Assembly: GCA_020629055.1 (NCBI GenBank)
Contig: JAHDEB010000005.1
Span: 1 to 33,526, forward strand
DNA length: 33,526 nt
Direction of reading: 5' to 3'
Source: Chloroflexota bacterium
GTDB lineage: Bacteria > Chloroflexota > Anaerolineae > Promineifilales > Promineifilaceae
The notes beneath the pieces are model-generated. The model made no database searches. It had not been told where the DNA came from and was given only the letters and a program-made list of their open reading frames with translations. Made by a program: the position numbers and the translations under genes. Position 1 is the first letter of the stretch; each line of letters begins with the position of its first letter. This document shows positions 9,734 to 18,426 of this stretch, piece after piece.

Positions 9734-10846
9734 ATGATCACTGTCAACTCAGAAACCAAGTCTAAAAACAAAAAGAAACGAGCCGTAGTCGCCATGAGCG
9801 GTGGCGTTGATAGCTCTGTGGCGGCCGCCCTGATGGTTGAACAAGGGTATGACGTGATCGGCCTGATGATGCGGCTGTGGAGCGAAGACGGCAAAGAGAT
9901 GGATAATCGATGCTGTACGCCTGAACAGATAGATGATGCACGTCATATCGCAGGATCGCTGGGCATTCCGTTTTACGTGGTAGATGTTAAAAGCTATTTT
10001 CGTGACACGATCGTCGATTTTTATCTCGAGGAGCATTCAAAAGGGCGCACCCCCAACCCGTGTATCGAATGTAATCGAGAGATTCGGTTCAATTGGCTGT
10101 ATGAAAAAGCGATGGCACTAAACGCCGATTATCTAGTCACCGGCCACTATGCACAGATCAAGCCATCTGACGAAAAAAATACGCTAGAACTACATACAGG
10201 CATCGATACAAATAAAGACCAATCCTATGTGTTACACATGCTCGACCAAGAGCATCTCGCACATGTTCTTTTCCCCGTCGGTGGCATCTCTAAACCAGAG
10301 GTTCGCAAATTGGCCGAAAAATTTAATTTGCCCGTTGCAGGCAAAGGGGACAGCATGGACCTTTGTTTTCTTAGTGGTGAAGATTATCGAAAGTTCTTAC
10401 AGCGCCATGTGCCAGATATCAACCAGCCTGGCCCTATCTATAATTCAGCGGGTACGCTACTTGGGGAACATACCGGACTGCCCAACTACACCATCGGCCA
10501 ACGAAAAGGGCTAGGGGTCACATCCCCTGACCCGCTTTTCGTGTTGCGCAAAAATGCGGCCGACAATGCGTTGATTTTGGGCGACAGGTCTGACGTAGTC
10601 ACCCATCAGTTAGCCGTGCGCAAAATAAGCTGGGTTGCAGGTACGCCCCCCCACCCTGAAAAATTTTCGGCCGAAGTAAAAATCCGCTATAAAGCCCGAC
10701 CCATCCCAGCCACCGTCTACCCACAGTCGGCCGATACCGCTCTCATCGAGTTTAACGAGCCGGTATTTGGGGCGACCCCGGGTCAAGGGGCTGTTTTTTA
10801 CAACGGTACAAATTGCTTAGGTGGCGGATTAATTAGCGATCTTTAA
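9734..10846 (+). CDS. mnmA: tRNA-specific 2-thiouridylase MnmA
   Basis: The 370-residue enzyme activates the wobble uridine of Lys, Glu and Gln tRNAs with ATP and inserts sulfur at position 2. It has the PP-loop AMSGGVDSSVAA, the nucleophilic cysteine in NPCIECN (Cys110), the second conserved cysteine in MDLCFLSGED (Cys211), VTGHYAQI, and the tRNA-binding GQRKGLGV segment. A short lysine-rich N-terminal extension precedes the PP-loop. The sulfur donor chain would start with the cysteine desulfurase at 6091-7275. It is followed after 32 bases by a small membrane protein gene, and the run continues into the spermidine-synthase-like gene with no terminator seen. Confidence 0.97.
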   Translation: MITVNSETKSKNKKKRAVVAMSGGVDSSVAAALMVEQGYDVIGLMMRLWSEDGKEMDNRCCTPEQIDDARHIAGSLGIPFYVVDVKSYFRDTIVDFYLEEHSKGRTPNPCIECNREIRFNWLYEKAMALNADYLVTGHYAQIKPSDEKNTLELHTGIDTNKDQSYVLHMLDQEHLAHVLFPVGGISKPEVRKLAEKFNLPVAGKGDSMDLCFLSGEDYRKFLQRHVPDINQPGPIYNSAGTLLGEHTGLPNYTIGQRKGLGVTSPDPLFVLRKNAADNALILGDRSDVVTHQLAVRKISWVAGTPPHPEKFSAEVKIRYKARPIPATVYPQSADTALIEFNEPVFGATPGQGAVFYNGTNCLGGGLISDL

Positions 10847-10878
10847 ACATTGATCAACGAGATCTCCTAAAACTTACT

Positions 10879-11154
10879 ATGACATTAGCAATTGCCGGCT
10901 TTATCTTAAGTGCCTTACTCGCCATCGCCTACGGAGCTGCGTTCCACTTTTTAGTTGGTGGGCCATTACCTTCTATCGTCATCTACCTGATTGCGTCGGC
11001 CGTAGGATTCATTATCGGCCATTTTATCGGCCGTTTTTTGGGGGTCGAAATTTTTAGACTTGGGGCCGTTTATCTACTTACCGCCAGTATCGGCTCATGG
11101 GTTTTGCTCATTTTCATCCGCTGGTTTCTCAACCCTCCCCCAGAACAATCTTGA
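10879..11154 (+). CDS. Small membrane protein, unknown function
   Basis: A 91-residue, very hydrophobic protein with about three membrane helices (roughly residues 4-27, 31-53 and 60-83) and a polar tail ending in proline-rich PPPEQS. The central segment VGFIIGHFIGRFLGV is glycine-patterned, as in small helix-packing membrane proteins. I do not recognise a named family. It lies in a tight run between mnmA and a membrane-anchored spermidine-synthase-like gene. Its TGA stop overlaps the TTG start of the next gene, which suggests translational coupling and possibly physical association of the two membrane products. Confidence 0.7.
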   Translation: MTLAIAGFILSALLAIAYGAAFHFLVGGPLPSIVIYLIASAVGFIIGHFIGRFLGVEIFRLGAVYLLTASIGSWVLLIFIRWFLNPPPEQS

Positions 11155-12728
11155 CCCAAATACAGCCACACAATCGAAAATACCTGCTGTTTACCGTCTT
11201 TATCGCAGGCATGTCGACCCTTGCCCTCGAGTTTACAGTCAGCCGCATGCTACAGACCGTTTACGGGACATCCAATCTTGTTTGGGCAAACGTCATCGGC
11301 TTGGTATTGCTGTTTTTGACCTTGGGTTATTTTATTGGCGGCCGGCTGGCTGATCGGAATCCACAGGCTGCAACATTCTATAAACTGACCCTTTCAGCCG
11401 GGTTTAGTGCGATCTTCTTTTTACTGTTAACCAGCTTTTTGCTTAAACAGACCGCCTTGGCTTTTTCGACATTAAACGCAAGTGTGCTTATCGGCTCATT
11501 TGTCGGCGTGATCGTGGCGCTAGCACTCCCTATAACCTTGCTGGGGATGATTTCTCCATTCGCTATTCGACTGGCGGTTTCCGACTTGGCAGAAGCGGGC
11601 CGGATTAGCGGGCAAATCTACGCGATATCAACCCTTGGCAGCCTGTTAGGCACCTGGCTCCCGGTCCTCATCGTTATCCCTCAAGCAGGCTCTCGGATGA
11701 CGGTTATTTTGTTTGGGGGGCTTCTATTCTTGGTAGGATTATTCGGTTTGTGGTCAGAGAACCGAGCCTCGGCAAAATCGTATTCGGCCCTTTTACTGAT
11801 ACTGATTCCGGCAGTTTGGCTGTGGGGCAGCGGCCCTCTCAAACCACGAGCCGATGCGATCTACGAAACCGAGTCTGCCTACAACTATATTCAAGTCGTA
11901 CGGCAGAATGAATGTAACTTTCTTTTGCTGAATGAAGGGATCGCTTTTCACTCTTTCCATTGTGACGATGGTAGCTTGCCCGGAATTTCAGTCTGGAGCT
12001 CAATGGCGGCCGCCCCTTTTTTGAAACCGATAGAAAACTGGCACCCTCCAGAAAAAATGCTCGTTATCGGGCTGGCTGGTGGAACGATTCCAAATCAATA
12101 TTTGCGCCTTTTCCCGGACTTAATCGCCGATGGAATAGAACCAGACTCACAAATTTTAGAGGTAGGGAAACGCTATTTCGCCTTAAAAGACCCTCGGATC
12201 CGGCCGATTGTAGGAGACGGCCGATTTGAGTTGAACAAAACGGCCGGAGACTATGATGTCATCACGATCGACGCCTATCGCGTTCCATATATCCCTTGGC
12301 ACCTGACAACGGCTGAATTTTTTTCCGAAGTCCATTCTAAATTAAGCTCGGATGGGGTTGTCACAATCAATGTAGGACGGGTACCGGGGGATCGCCGCTT
12401 GGTTGAAGCGATGACGGCGACCCTCTTAACTGTCTTTCCAACCGTCCATACCGTTGACGTACCAGGATCGTTAAATACGATCTTGTTTGCAACACGAGAG
12501 CCTACCGACTTTGAGAACCTGGCTCACCATTTAGAAGAAAACCAAAACGCGGCCGACCCGCTGTTACCGGCCGTTTTGCAAACGGTCCAGTCAGGTCACC
12601 AACCGACGGTAAGTGGTCCAACCATCTTCACCGACGATATCGCACCGGTCGAAACAACCGTCGACTCTCTCGTCTTAAATTACCTACTGCAGTCGGGAAT
12701 CAGCGCCTTACCCTCGACGAGCCCATAA
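11151..12728 (+). CDS. Membrane-fused spermidine-synthase-like protein
   Basis: A 525-residue protein with an N-terminal membrane half and a C-terminal class I methyltransferase-like half. About six to seven hydrophobic helices lie within residues 8-235, starting with YLLFTVFIAGMSTLALEFTVSRML, a signature of the fused MFS/spermidine synthase group. From about residue 255 the SpeE-like fold begins, with YNYIQVV and LLLNEGIAFHS. The cofactor loop reads GLAGGTIPNQ rather than the usual GGGDG pattern, and the catalytic region reads ITIDAYR, so true aminopropyl transfer is doubtful. The TTG start at 11151 is chosen because it overlaps the previous stop codon. An upstream in-frame ATG at 11097 would add residues not seen in relatives. 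Substrate unknown. Confidence 0.82.
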   Translation: MTQIQPHNRKYLLFTVFIAGMSTLALEFTVSRMLQTVYGTSNLVWANVIGLVLLFLTLGYFIGGRLADRNPQAATFYKLTLSAGFSAIFFLLLTSFLLKQTALAFSTLNASVLIGSFVGVIVALALPITLLGMISPFAIRLAVSDLAEAGRISGQIYAISTLGSLLGTWLPVLIVIPQAGSRMTVILFGGLLFLVGLFGLWSENRASAKSYSALLLILIPAVWLWGSGPLKPRADAIYETESAYNYIQVVRQNECNFLLLNEGIAFHSFHCDDGSLPGISVWSSMAAAPFLKPIENWHPPEKMLVIGLAGGTIPNQYLRLFPDLIADGIEPDSQILEVGKRYFALKDPRIRPIVGDGRFELNKTAGDYDVITIDAYRVPYIPWHLTTAEFFSEVHSKLSSDGVVTINVGRVPGDRRLVEAMTATLLTVFPTVHTVDVPGSLNTILFATREPTDFENLAHHLEENQNAADPLLPAVLQTVQSGHQPTVSGPTIFTDDIAPVETTVDSLVLNYLLQSGISALPSTSP

Positions 12729-12991
12729 ATCCAACCAACCGCCTACCAAACGCTAAATCGACAAATCCTCTCGAGTAGCGGACCCTATAGCCCACTTGCT
12801 GTAAGAGACTTTACAACTTGGTGCTTACATAAAGACCAGAAAAACTGTCGTCTGACTTACACGGATGACTAAATTCCCAACTACTATCAATAGAGTAAAC
12901 ATATAGTCAAAAGACAGCAAAGTTGTTGCCACAATGTCGCCCTAGTTTCGTCTAACCATTTTTGTGGAACCCATAGCCATTAGGAGTATTT

Positions 12992-14752
12992 ATGTCTGAA
13001 ACTCAAACTAAAGAAGAATTAGACCGAAACCGGAGGTTGTTTCTAAAAGCGGCCGGCCTAACAGCCTCAGCTAGCGCAATTTCAGCCACTGTGGGAAACC
13101 CTTTAGCTGCAAAATCAGCGTTTGCAGCCCCCAACGAGCCGGATGAAATTGCCGACACAGAAGCATTCAATTGGACCCCTTCAGCCCCATCGGCCGCCAT
13201 CGTGGCCCTAAATCGTATGGGCTTTGGCCCTCGTCCTGGTGATCTAGATGATTTTAATGCGAAGGGAAGCGATGACGTTTCTCGTTTAAACGCATACATC
13301 GAAGAGCAGCTTGACCCATCCTCAATTACCGATACCGAGTTTGAATCAAGGGTGGTCACCGCCAATTTTTATACACTTGGAAAAAGTCGAACAGAGCTTT
13401 GGACAGAATATAAAAATGCCCCTAGCTACGCTGAAAGGCTAACACCGCTTTATGAATTAGAGCGGCTTACTTTTTTAAGAGCCATCTACTCGAAGAAGCA
13501 GTTTCAAGAGCTAATCTGGGATTTCTGGATCAATCACTTTAATGTCTATGGGCAAGACAGCACCCTCGGTCCCATGGTGGTTGATTTAACAGAAAACGTT
13601 ATTCGCCCCAATTTATTTGGCAACTTTGCCGATTTATTATTAGGAACGGCCCGCAGTACAGCGATGTTGATTTACCTCGATAATTACGTCAGTACATCGG
13701 CCGGCGCCAATGAGAACTACGCTCGTGAGCTATTTGAATTGCACACGTTGGGAACTGAAAACTACTACGGCACAGTCAGCCAAAACGATGTCCCGTTAGA
13801 TGAGAATGGCTTACCCATGGGCTATGTAGACATCGATGTCTATGAAGCGTCTCGTGCCTTAACCGGGTGGTCTGTCAGCTATAACATCTACAAAGGGGAT
13901 GATAACACCGGTGAATTCCTCTATCGCAACGAGGATCACGATCGCCATCAAAAGACCGTTTTAGGCCTTTTAATTCCCCCAGACCAAGCAGCTGAAAAGG
14001 ATGGGAAAGATGTCATCACCCGGCTCGCCAATCATCCAGGTACCGCTCGTTACATTTGTCGCAAGCTGTGTATTCGTCTGATTAGTGACACACCACCTGA
14101 TGAAGTTGTCTTGGGTGCTGCAGATGTTTTCTATAACAATCGGAATCAGCCAGACCAATTAAAACGCGTTTATCGCTATATTTTGCAATCGGATGCGTTC
14201 CGCACCACTTGGGGTGGCAAAGTAAAACGGCCGTTTGAAGTCGCAACAAGCTTTTTCAGAGCAACAAACTTCGATTTCACATTTCGCATGGAACATGGAG
14301 CAACAAACAACTTCTTTAGCTATTACAACGATGGCGGCCAACGCTTATTTAGCTGGAGTCCACCTGATGGCTATCCCGATTTCAAAGCGGCGTGGATGAG
14401 CTCCGCACCACGTATCTACATGTGGCGCCTGATTAATTACATGGTATCCCGCAGCACAGACGATGAAGATACCCATGTGACAACACCTGATGTCGCCGCC
14501 AACTACTACCTAGATTCTATCGCACAGACCCCTCCCAGCTTGCGGACTGCGGAAGAAATAGCGGACCATTGGATTGAACGAATACTGGGAAGAACGATGG
14601 ATGTCACCGATCGCCAAGAAATCATCGATTTTATGAGCTATGGCTTCAATGAAGATTACGATCTGCCACTTAATACAGATCGAGACACCCAAGAACGGCT
14701 CCGTATGATGATCGGACTCATCGGCTGTTCGCCTGACTTTTACTGGAAATAA
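12992..14752 (+). CDS. DUF1800 domain protein, Tat-exported
   Basis: A 586-residue protein with a twin-arginine signal (NRRLFLKAAGL, Arg14-Arg15) and a hydrophobic, alanine-rich stretch ending near AFA-A, so export across the membrane in folded form is expected. The rest is DUF1800: ALNRMGFGPRPGDLD near residue 70, WDFWINHFNVYG, and ENYARELFELHTLGT, which are family hallmarks. Function in the family is not established. DUF1800 genes commonly sit next to a DUF1501 gene, as here 18 bases downstream, and both are found in bacteria with complex surface or extracellular metabolism. AGGAG lies just upstream of the ATG. A 262-base noncoding stretch precedes the gene and should contain the promoter, but I see no clear -35/-10 pair there. 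Confidence 0.92.
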   Translation: MSETQTKEELDRNRRLFLKAAGLTASASAISATVGNPLAAKSAFAAPNEPDEIADTEAFNWTPSAPSAAIVALNRMGFGPRPGDLDDFNAKGSDDVSRLNAYIEEQLDPSSITDTEFESRVVTANFYTLGKSRTELWTEYKNAPSYAERLTPLYELERLTFLRAIYSKKQFQELIWDFWINHFNVYGQDSTLGPMVVDLTENVIRPNLFGNFADLLLGTARSTAMLIYLDNYVSTSAGANENYARELFELHTLGTENYYGTVSQNDVPLDENGLPMGYVDIDVYEASRALTGWSVSYNIYKGDDNTGEFLYRNEDHDRHQKTVLGLLIPPDQAAEKDGKDVITRLANHPGTARYICRKLCIRLISDTPPDEVVLGAADVFYNNRNQPDQLKRVYRYILQSDAFRTTWGGKVKRPFEVATSFFRATNFDFTFRMEHGATNNFFSYYNDGGQRLFSWSPPDGYPDFKAAWMSSAPRIYMWRLINYMVSRSTDDEDTHVTTPDVAANYYLDSIAQTPPSLRTAEEIADHWIERILGRTMDVTDRQEIIDFMSYGFNEDYDLPLNTDRDTQERLRMMIGLIGCSPDFYWK

Positions 14753-14770
14753 AGCAAACGGAGAAATATC

Positions 14771-16138
14771 ATGTTTAAAACATCACGTCGTGGATTTTTA
14801 GTAGGCTGTTCCAGTGCGATTGCAGCCATGGCCGGATCACAAATGAATCGGGTCGTTTTTGGCAGCCCAGAAGATGAGCCGAATCAAAATATCATGATCG
14901 TCATTTACCTTCGGGGTGGATGCGATGCACTCAATGTCATTACCCCGATCGGTGGAGATGACCGCGGCCATTACGAAGCGGCCCGCACAGATTTAAGATT
15001 ACCGGTTTCAGGTGAAGGTGCGCTTTTGCAGCTAGGCTCTTCTAACCTGGGTCTGCATTCGGCCGCAGCCCCACTATATGACCTTTTTACAGATGGCAAG
15101 CTCGCCTTAATCCCTGCCACAGGTATGCATTCAAACACACGCAGTCATTTTGATGCGATGCAATATATGGAATTAGGGACCCCTGACCAAAAAGCGGCAA
15201 CATCTGGCTGGCTAACTCGACATCTAAAAACAACGAGCGTTCCTTGGGAAAATGAGCTGATGCCGGTCTTGGGTGTTGGCGATATCAGCCCCACGTCCCT
15301 CTCTGGCACTTATAACAAAGTCACCATGAGCAATGCGAGCGACTTTAGAATGGATCGGGGCTTTAGCCCTGAAAGAGACTTGCAGCGTGTGGCGCTCCGT
15401 TCTTTGTACCGTCGCAAAAACTCTGTGGTCCATAACTCTGGCATGAGCGCCTTAGACGCGGCCGACATTGTCGAACTTAACAGCATCGGTGGATATACCC
15501 CTGAAAATGGAGCCGTATACCCTTCAGGCAGCTTCGGCAACCAACTCAAGCTGATCGCCCAAATGATTAAACTACAGCTGGGTATGAAAGTGGCAACGGT
15601 CGACCTTGGTGGCTGGGACACCCATGAAAATCAGGGAAGCAACAACCCTGTTGCAGGTTACTTTGCCGATCGGCTTAATATGTTATCGGCCGGGATGAAA
15701 GCGCTGTATCAAGACCTAAACGGTTCTAGCCCTGGCACTGACTACTCAAACCGCTTGAGCGTGGTGTGCATGAGTGAATTCGGCCGTCGCTTAAAAGAAA
15801 ATGACAATCGAGGCACCGACCATGGGCATGGTGGATTCATGATGGTCATGGGTGGTGAAACCAACGGTGGGCTGCATGGCCAATGGCCCGGATTACATAC
15901 AGACCAACTGTATGACAACGCCGACCTTGCGGTTACAACCGACTACCGCCGTGTATTAAGTGAACTTCTGATCCGTCGCTTTGAAAATCCGAATCTAGGC
16001 ACGATTTTCCCAGAATACACCGGCTACTCTCCGATGAATCTGGTTCAAGGGACAGACTTAACCCCTAATTACGACACGGTGATTGTCGATGTGCCAGATG
16101 AATTGACAAACAAAGTCTATATGCCTGCGATTCAATAA
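14771..16138 (+). CDS. DUF1501 domain protein, Tat-exported
   Basis: A 455-residue protein with a Tat signal, TSRRGFLVGCSSAIAAMAG (Arg6-Arg7). DUF1501 belongs to the alkaline phosphatase/sulfatase-like fold group. The segments IVIYLRGGCDALNVITPIG, SHFDAMQYME, DLGGWDTHENQ, and MSEFGRRLKENDNRGTDHGHGG supply acidic and histidine residues in the order expected for metal binding in this fold. The role of the family is not established; phosphatase or sulfatase activity is a guess from the fold. It is the second gene of a two-gene operon with the DUF1800 gene. GGAG at 14760-14763 is the ribosome site, and a perfect terminator follows. Confidence 0.92.
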   Translation: MFKTSRRGFLVGCSSAIAAMAGSQMNRVVFGSPEDEPNQNIMIVIYLRGGCDALNVITPIGGDDRGHYEAARTDLRLPVSGEGALLQLGSSNLGLHSAAAPLYDLFTDGKLALIPATGMHSNTRSHFDAMQYMELGTPDQKAATSGWLTRHLKTTSVPWENELMPVLGVGDISPTSLSGTYNKVTMSNASDFRMDRGFSPERDLQRVALRSLYRRKNSVVHNSGMSALDAADIVELNSIGGYTPENGAVYPSGSFGNQLKLIAQMIKLQLGMKVATVDLGGWDTHENQGSNNPVAGYFADRLNMLSAGMKALYQDLNGSSPGTDYSNRLSVVCMSEFGRRLKENDNRGTDHGHGGFMMVMGGETNGGLHGQWPGLHTDQLYDNADLAVTTDYRRVLSELLIRRFENPNLGTIFPEYTGYSPMNLVQGTDLTPNYDTVIVDVPDELTNKVYMPAIQ

Positions 16139-16154
16139 CCGGTCGCAGACGACT

Positions 16155-16205
16155 AAAAGCAAAAAGCCCTCTAGAAAAATTTTCTCTAGAGGGCTTTTTG
16201 CTTTT
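16155..16205. terminator. Strong bidirectional terminator
   Basis: The arms 16155-16175 and 16185-16205 are perfect 21-base reverse complements with core GCCCTCTAGA/TCTAGAGGGC, a 9-base loop, and A- and T-runs on opposite sides. It lies 16 bases after the DUF1501 stop and 32 bases after the convergent pdxT stop, so it can end transcription from both sides. Confidence 0.95.
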
Positions 16206-16237
16206 GATAATCGAATATGCTTAACGCTAAAAAGACA

Positions 16238-16816
16238 CTACTCGTTCATAGCCTGAGCCATATCGATAAACATCTGATGCATCCGATCATCGCCTGTTAG
16301 TTCAGGATGGAATGAAGTTACAAGCCAATTACCCTGCTTCGCAGCCACGGCCGTCCCATCCTCCAATGTTGAAATGATCTGGGTGCCCGCCTGAGCTTCT
16401 ACTAAGCGCGGTGCCCGAATAAAGATCGCTGGAAACGGTTTATCACCTGACAACCCGTCGATGTTTAGAGCGGTTTCAAAGCTATCTACCTGACGGCCGA
16501 AAGCGTTTCGCTCTACGATAATGTCCATGATCCCCAACAGTGGCTGATCGATACCGATATCTTTCGCCATAAAGATCATGCCTGCGCAAGTACCCCAGAC
16601 CGCCTTCTTAGCAGCAAATGCCCGCAATGGCTCCATCAGCTTGTAAATCACAGCCAATTTGCCAATTGTGGTGCTTTCGCCACCCGGAATAATCAGCCCC
16701 GACAAACCATCAAGGTCGGCCGGAAGGCGGACCTCAACCGCTTCTACACCCAGCTGGTTGAGCATTTTTATATGCTCGTGAAAGGCCCCCTGAAGAGCCA
16801 AAACGCCGATTTTCAT
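16238..16816 (-). CDS. pdxT: PLP synthase glutaminase subunit PdxT
   Basis: The 192-residue class I glutamine amidotransferase frees ammonia from glutamine for PdxS in the DXP-independent vitamin B6 pathway. It starts with MKIGVLALQGAFHEH, shows PGGESTTIGKL, and has the nucleophile in VWGTCAGM (Cys77) with the SFHPEL pair His170 and Glu172, a complete triad. The ATG at 16816 gives the canonical N terminus; an ATG 48 bases further upstream (16864) would add 16 residues not found in relatives and is rejected. It lies 89 bases downstream of pdxS on the same strand. The spacer contains a 10-base inverted repeat. Confidence 0.96.
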   Translation of the reverse strand: MKIGVLALQGAFHEHIKMLNQLGVEAVEVRLPADLDGLSGLIIPGGESTTIGKLAVIYKLMEPLRAFAAKKAVWGTCAGMIFMAKDIGIDQPLLGIMDIIVERNAFGRQVDSFETALNIDGLSGDKPFPAIFIRAPRLVEAQAGTQIISTLEDGTAVAAKQGNWLVTSFHPELTGDDRMHQMFIDMAQAMNE

Positions 16817-16842
16817 ATGCGCATTTATGATTCGCGATTTTA

Positions 16843-16881
16843 GATTTACGATCAGGAGAGGCATCTACCCAATCGTAAATC
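16843..16881. other. Inverted repeat in the pdxS-pdxT spacer
   Basis: GATTTACGAT (16843-16852) and ATCGTAAATC (16872-16881) can form a 10-base-pair stem with a 19-base loop. It lies between the two PLP synthase genes and might lower or tune pdxT expression. It also looks like an AT-rich intergenic filler repeat. No U-tract follows, so it is not a standard terminator. Confidence 0.5.
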
Positions 16882-16905
16882 ATCAATCAAAAATCTTAAA
16901 TCAAC

Positions 16906-17820
16906 TTACCAGCCTCGGGTTGAAAGCTGCTCTTCCGTTGGCAATGAGCTCACATTAATACCAACCATCGCTTCGCCTAGGTTTTCGCTTACTTTGGCCA
17001 AAATCTCTGGGTTGTTGTAATGGGTTGTCGCTTCAACAATCGCACGTGCACGTTTAGCTGGGTCACCTGATTTAAAGATGCCTGAGCCAACAAATACACC
17101 GTCTACACCGATTTGCATCAACAACGCCGCATCTGCAGGGGTAGCGATACCACCAGCAGCAAAGTTAACAACGGGCAAGCGGCCCAATTCACGGGTCTGC
17201 ATGACCAATTCAAATGGTGCGCCGATTTCTTTGGCAAAGGTCATCACCTCTTCGGTTGGCATCCCTTGCAGTTTACGGATATCAGAAAGAACGGTACGTG
17301 CATGCCAAACCGCATGAACCACATCGCCCGTTCCCGCTTCACCTTTGGTGCGGATCATAGCAGCACCTTCGCCGATACGACGTAACGCCTCGCCTAAGTT
17401 ACGGCAACCGCATACAAACGGAACTTTATAGTCATGTTTGTAGATGTGGTATTCCTCATCGGCCGGGGTCAAAACTTCACTTTCATCGATGTAATCCACA
17501 CCGATCGCTTCAAGAATTTGAGCTTCAACAAAATGGCCAATACGAGCTTTCGCCATAACCGGGATTGAAACCGCTTCGATAATTCCCTTGATCATGTCTG
17601 GATCAGACATACGTGCCACACCGCCATCACGACGAATGTCAGCGGGAACCCGCTCTAAAGCCATAACCGCGCAGGCACCCGCTTCTTCAGCGATTACCGC
17701 TTGTTCTGGGGTAACCACGTCCATGATGACCCCACCCTTCAACATTTGAGCCAGACCAGCTTTTACCTTAAAACTGCCGACACCGCCTGTGCTTCCATTT
17801 GAACCATTAACATCGCTCAT
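16906..17820 (-). CDS. pdxS: PLP synthase lyase subunit PdxS
   Basis: The 304-residue TIM-barrel subunit forms pyridoxal 5'-phosphate from ribose 5-phosphate, glyceraldehyde 3-phosphate and ammonia supplied by PdxT. Visible signatures are [69 protein letters not shown], and the phosphate-binding end [28 protein letters not shown] Ser/Gly-rich N-terminal extension of about 18 residues precedes the core. The ATG at 17820 is chosen because TTGGAG lies about 9 bases upstream; an in-frame ATG at 17859 has no ribosome site and would add residues absent from relatives. No PdxR-type regulator gene is adjacent. Confidence 0.97.
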   Translation of the reverse strand: MSDVNGSNGSTGGVGSFKVKAGLAQMLKGGVIMDVVTPEQAVIAEEAGACAVMALERVPADIRRDGGVARMSDPDMIKGIIEAVSIPVMAKARIGHFVEAQILEAIGVDYIDESEVLTPADEEYHIYKHDYKVPFVCGCRNLGEALRRIGEGAAMIRTKGEAGTGDVVHAVWHARTVLSDIRKLQGMPTEEVMTFAKEIGAPFELVMQTRELGRLPVVNFAAGGIATPADAALLMQIGVDGVFVGSGIFKSGDPAKRARAIVEATTHYNNPEILAKVSENLGEAMVGINVSSLPTEEQLSTRGW

Positions 17821-17848
17821 AATTTGTCTCCAAGATATTTGAAAATTA

Positions 17849-17984
17849 CAAGGACTCATCGATTTTTATCTTTTCATAGAATGGGAAATCTTGTGATTCG
17901 ATCACCTCGGCCGCTGTTAACATCTGTAACAGACATCGCCCAGAATCCACATTTACTACAAGCGCTAAAATCGATGAGTCCTTG
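17849..17984. repeat. 136-base segment bounded by an 18-base inverted repeat
   Basis: CAAGGACTCATCGATTTT (17849-17866) and its perfect reverse complement (17967-17984) bracket 100 bases just upstream of pdxS. Between them is a smaller inverted pair, CTGTTA and TAACAG. It may be a small non-autonomous mobile element, or paired operator sites for pdxS. No gene is inside. Confidence 0.75.
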
Positions 17985-18375
17985 CGAAAAGTTTTAAAAT
18001 GTCAATCAAGTTAACTTTAATCGACGTTGCACCACAGTGTGACTCACTGTGATTTAACCAAGAACAAATTCTAGAAATCTACTATTAAGAATTCAAGGGA
18101 ATTGGTCTAGTCAAAAATCGAATAATTTACTTTTTCGCTAGACCACTCTAGTTCATTTGTACGCAAAGCCAACAAATCAATTCGCTTCAAAGCTGAATCT
18201 AACGATAAATCGCAATTTATTATTGATCGGCTTTCGTAAAAATGATCGCACCCAGCAGTTTAGATTTTAGGTAAGTTGAAAGGCGTTGAAGGGGCAAAAT
18301 TAATATTCTAACCAACATAAATACCAATCTGCCAGTAGGCCCCGATGTAGGTGAATAGGCGCAAAATGTATTTTT
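17985..18375. other. Noncoding region with further short inverted repeats
   Basis: No gene is seen. CACAGTG (18033-18039) pairs with CACTGTG (18045-18051) across 5 bases. TGGTCTAG (18103-18110) pairs with CTAGACCA (18138-18145) across 27 bases. These may be binding sites or remnants of repeats. Confidence 0.45.
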
Positions 18376-18404
18376 TTGACACAAGTAAACGGGATGCTTA
18401 TAAT
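18376..18404 (+). promoter_or_regulatory. Perfect consensus sigma-70 promoter of tRNA-Gly
   Basis: TTGACA (18376-18381) and TATAAT (18399-18404) are separated by exactly 17 bases. Transcription should start near 18411, about 16 bases before the tRNA. Both hexamers and the spacing match the consensus, as expected for a strong stable-RNA promoter. Confidence 0.9.
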
Positions 18405-18426
18405 CGGTTTTTAATGAGTATTCAAT

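Noticed and set aside
11097-11150. Upstream ATG start of the spermidine-synthase-like gene
   Set aside because: It would overlap the preceding gene by 58 bases and add an unrelated peptide; the TTG at 11151 overlapping the stop codon fits better.
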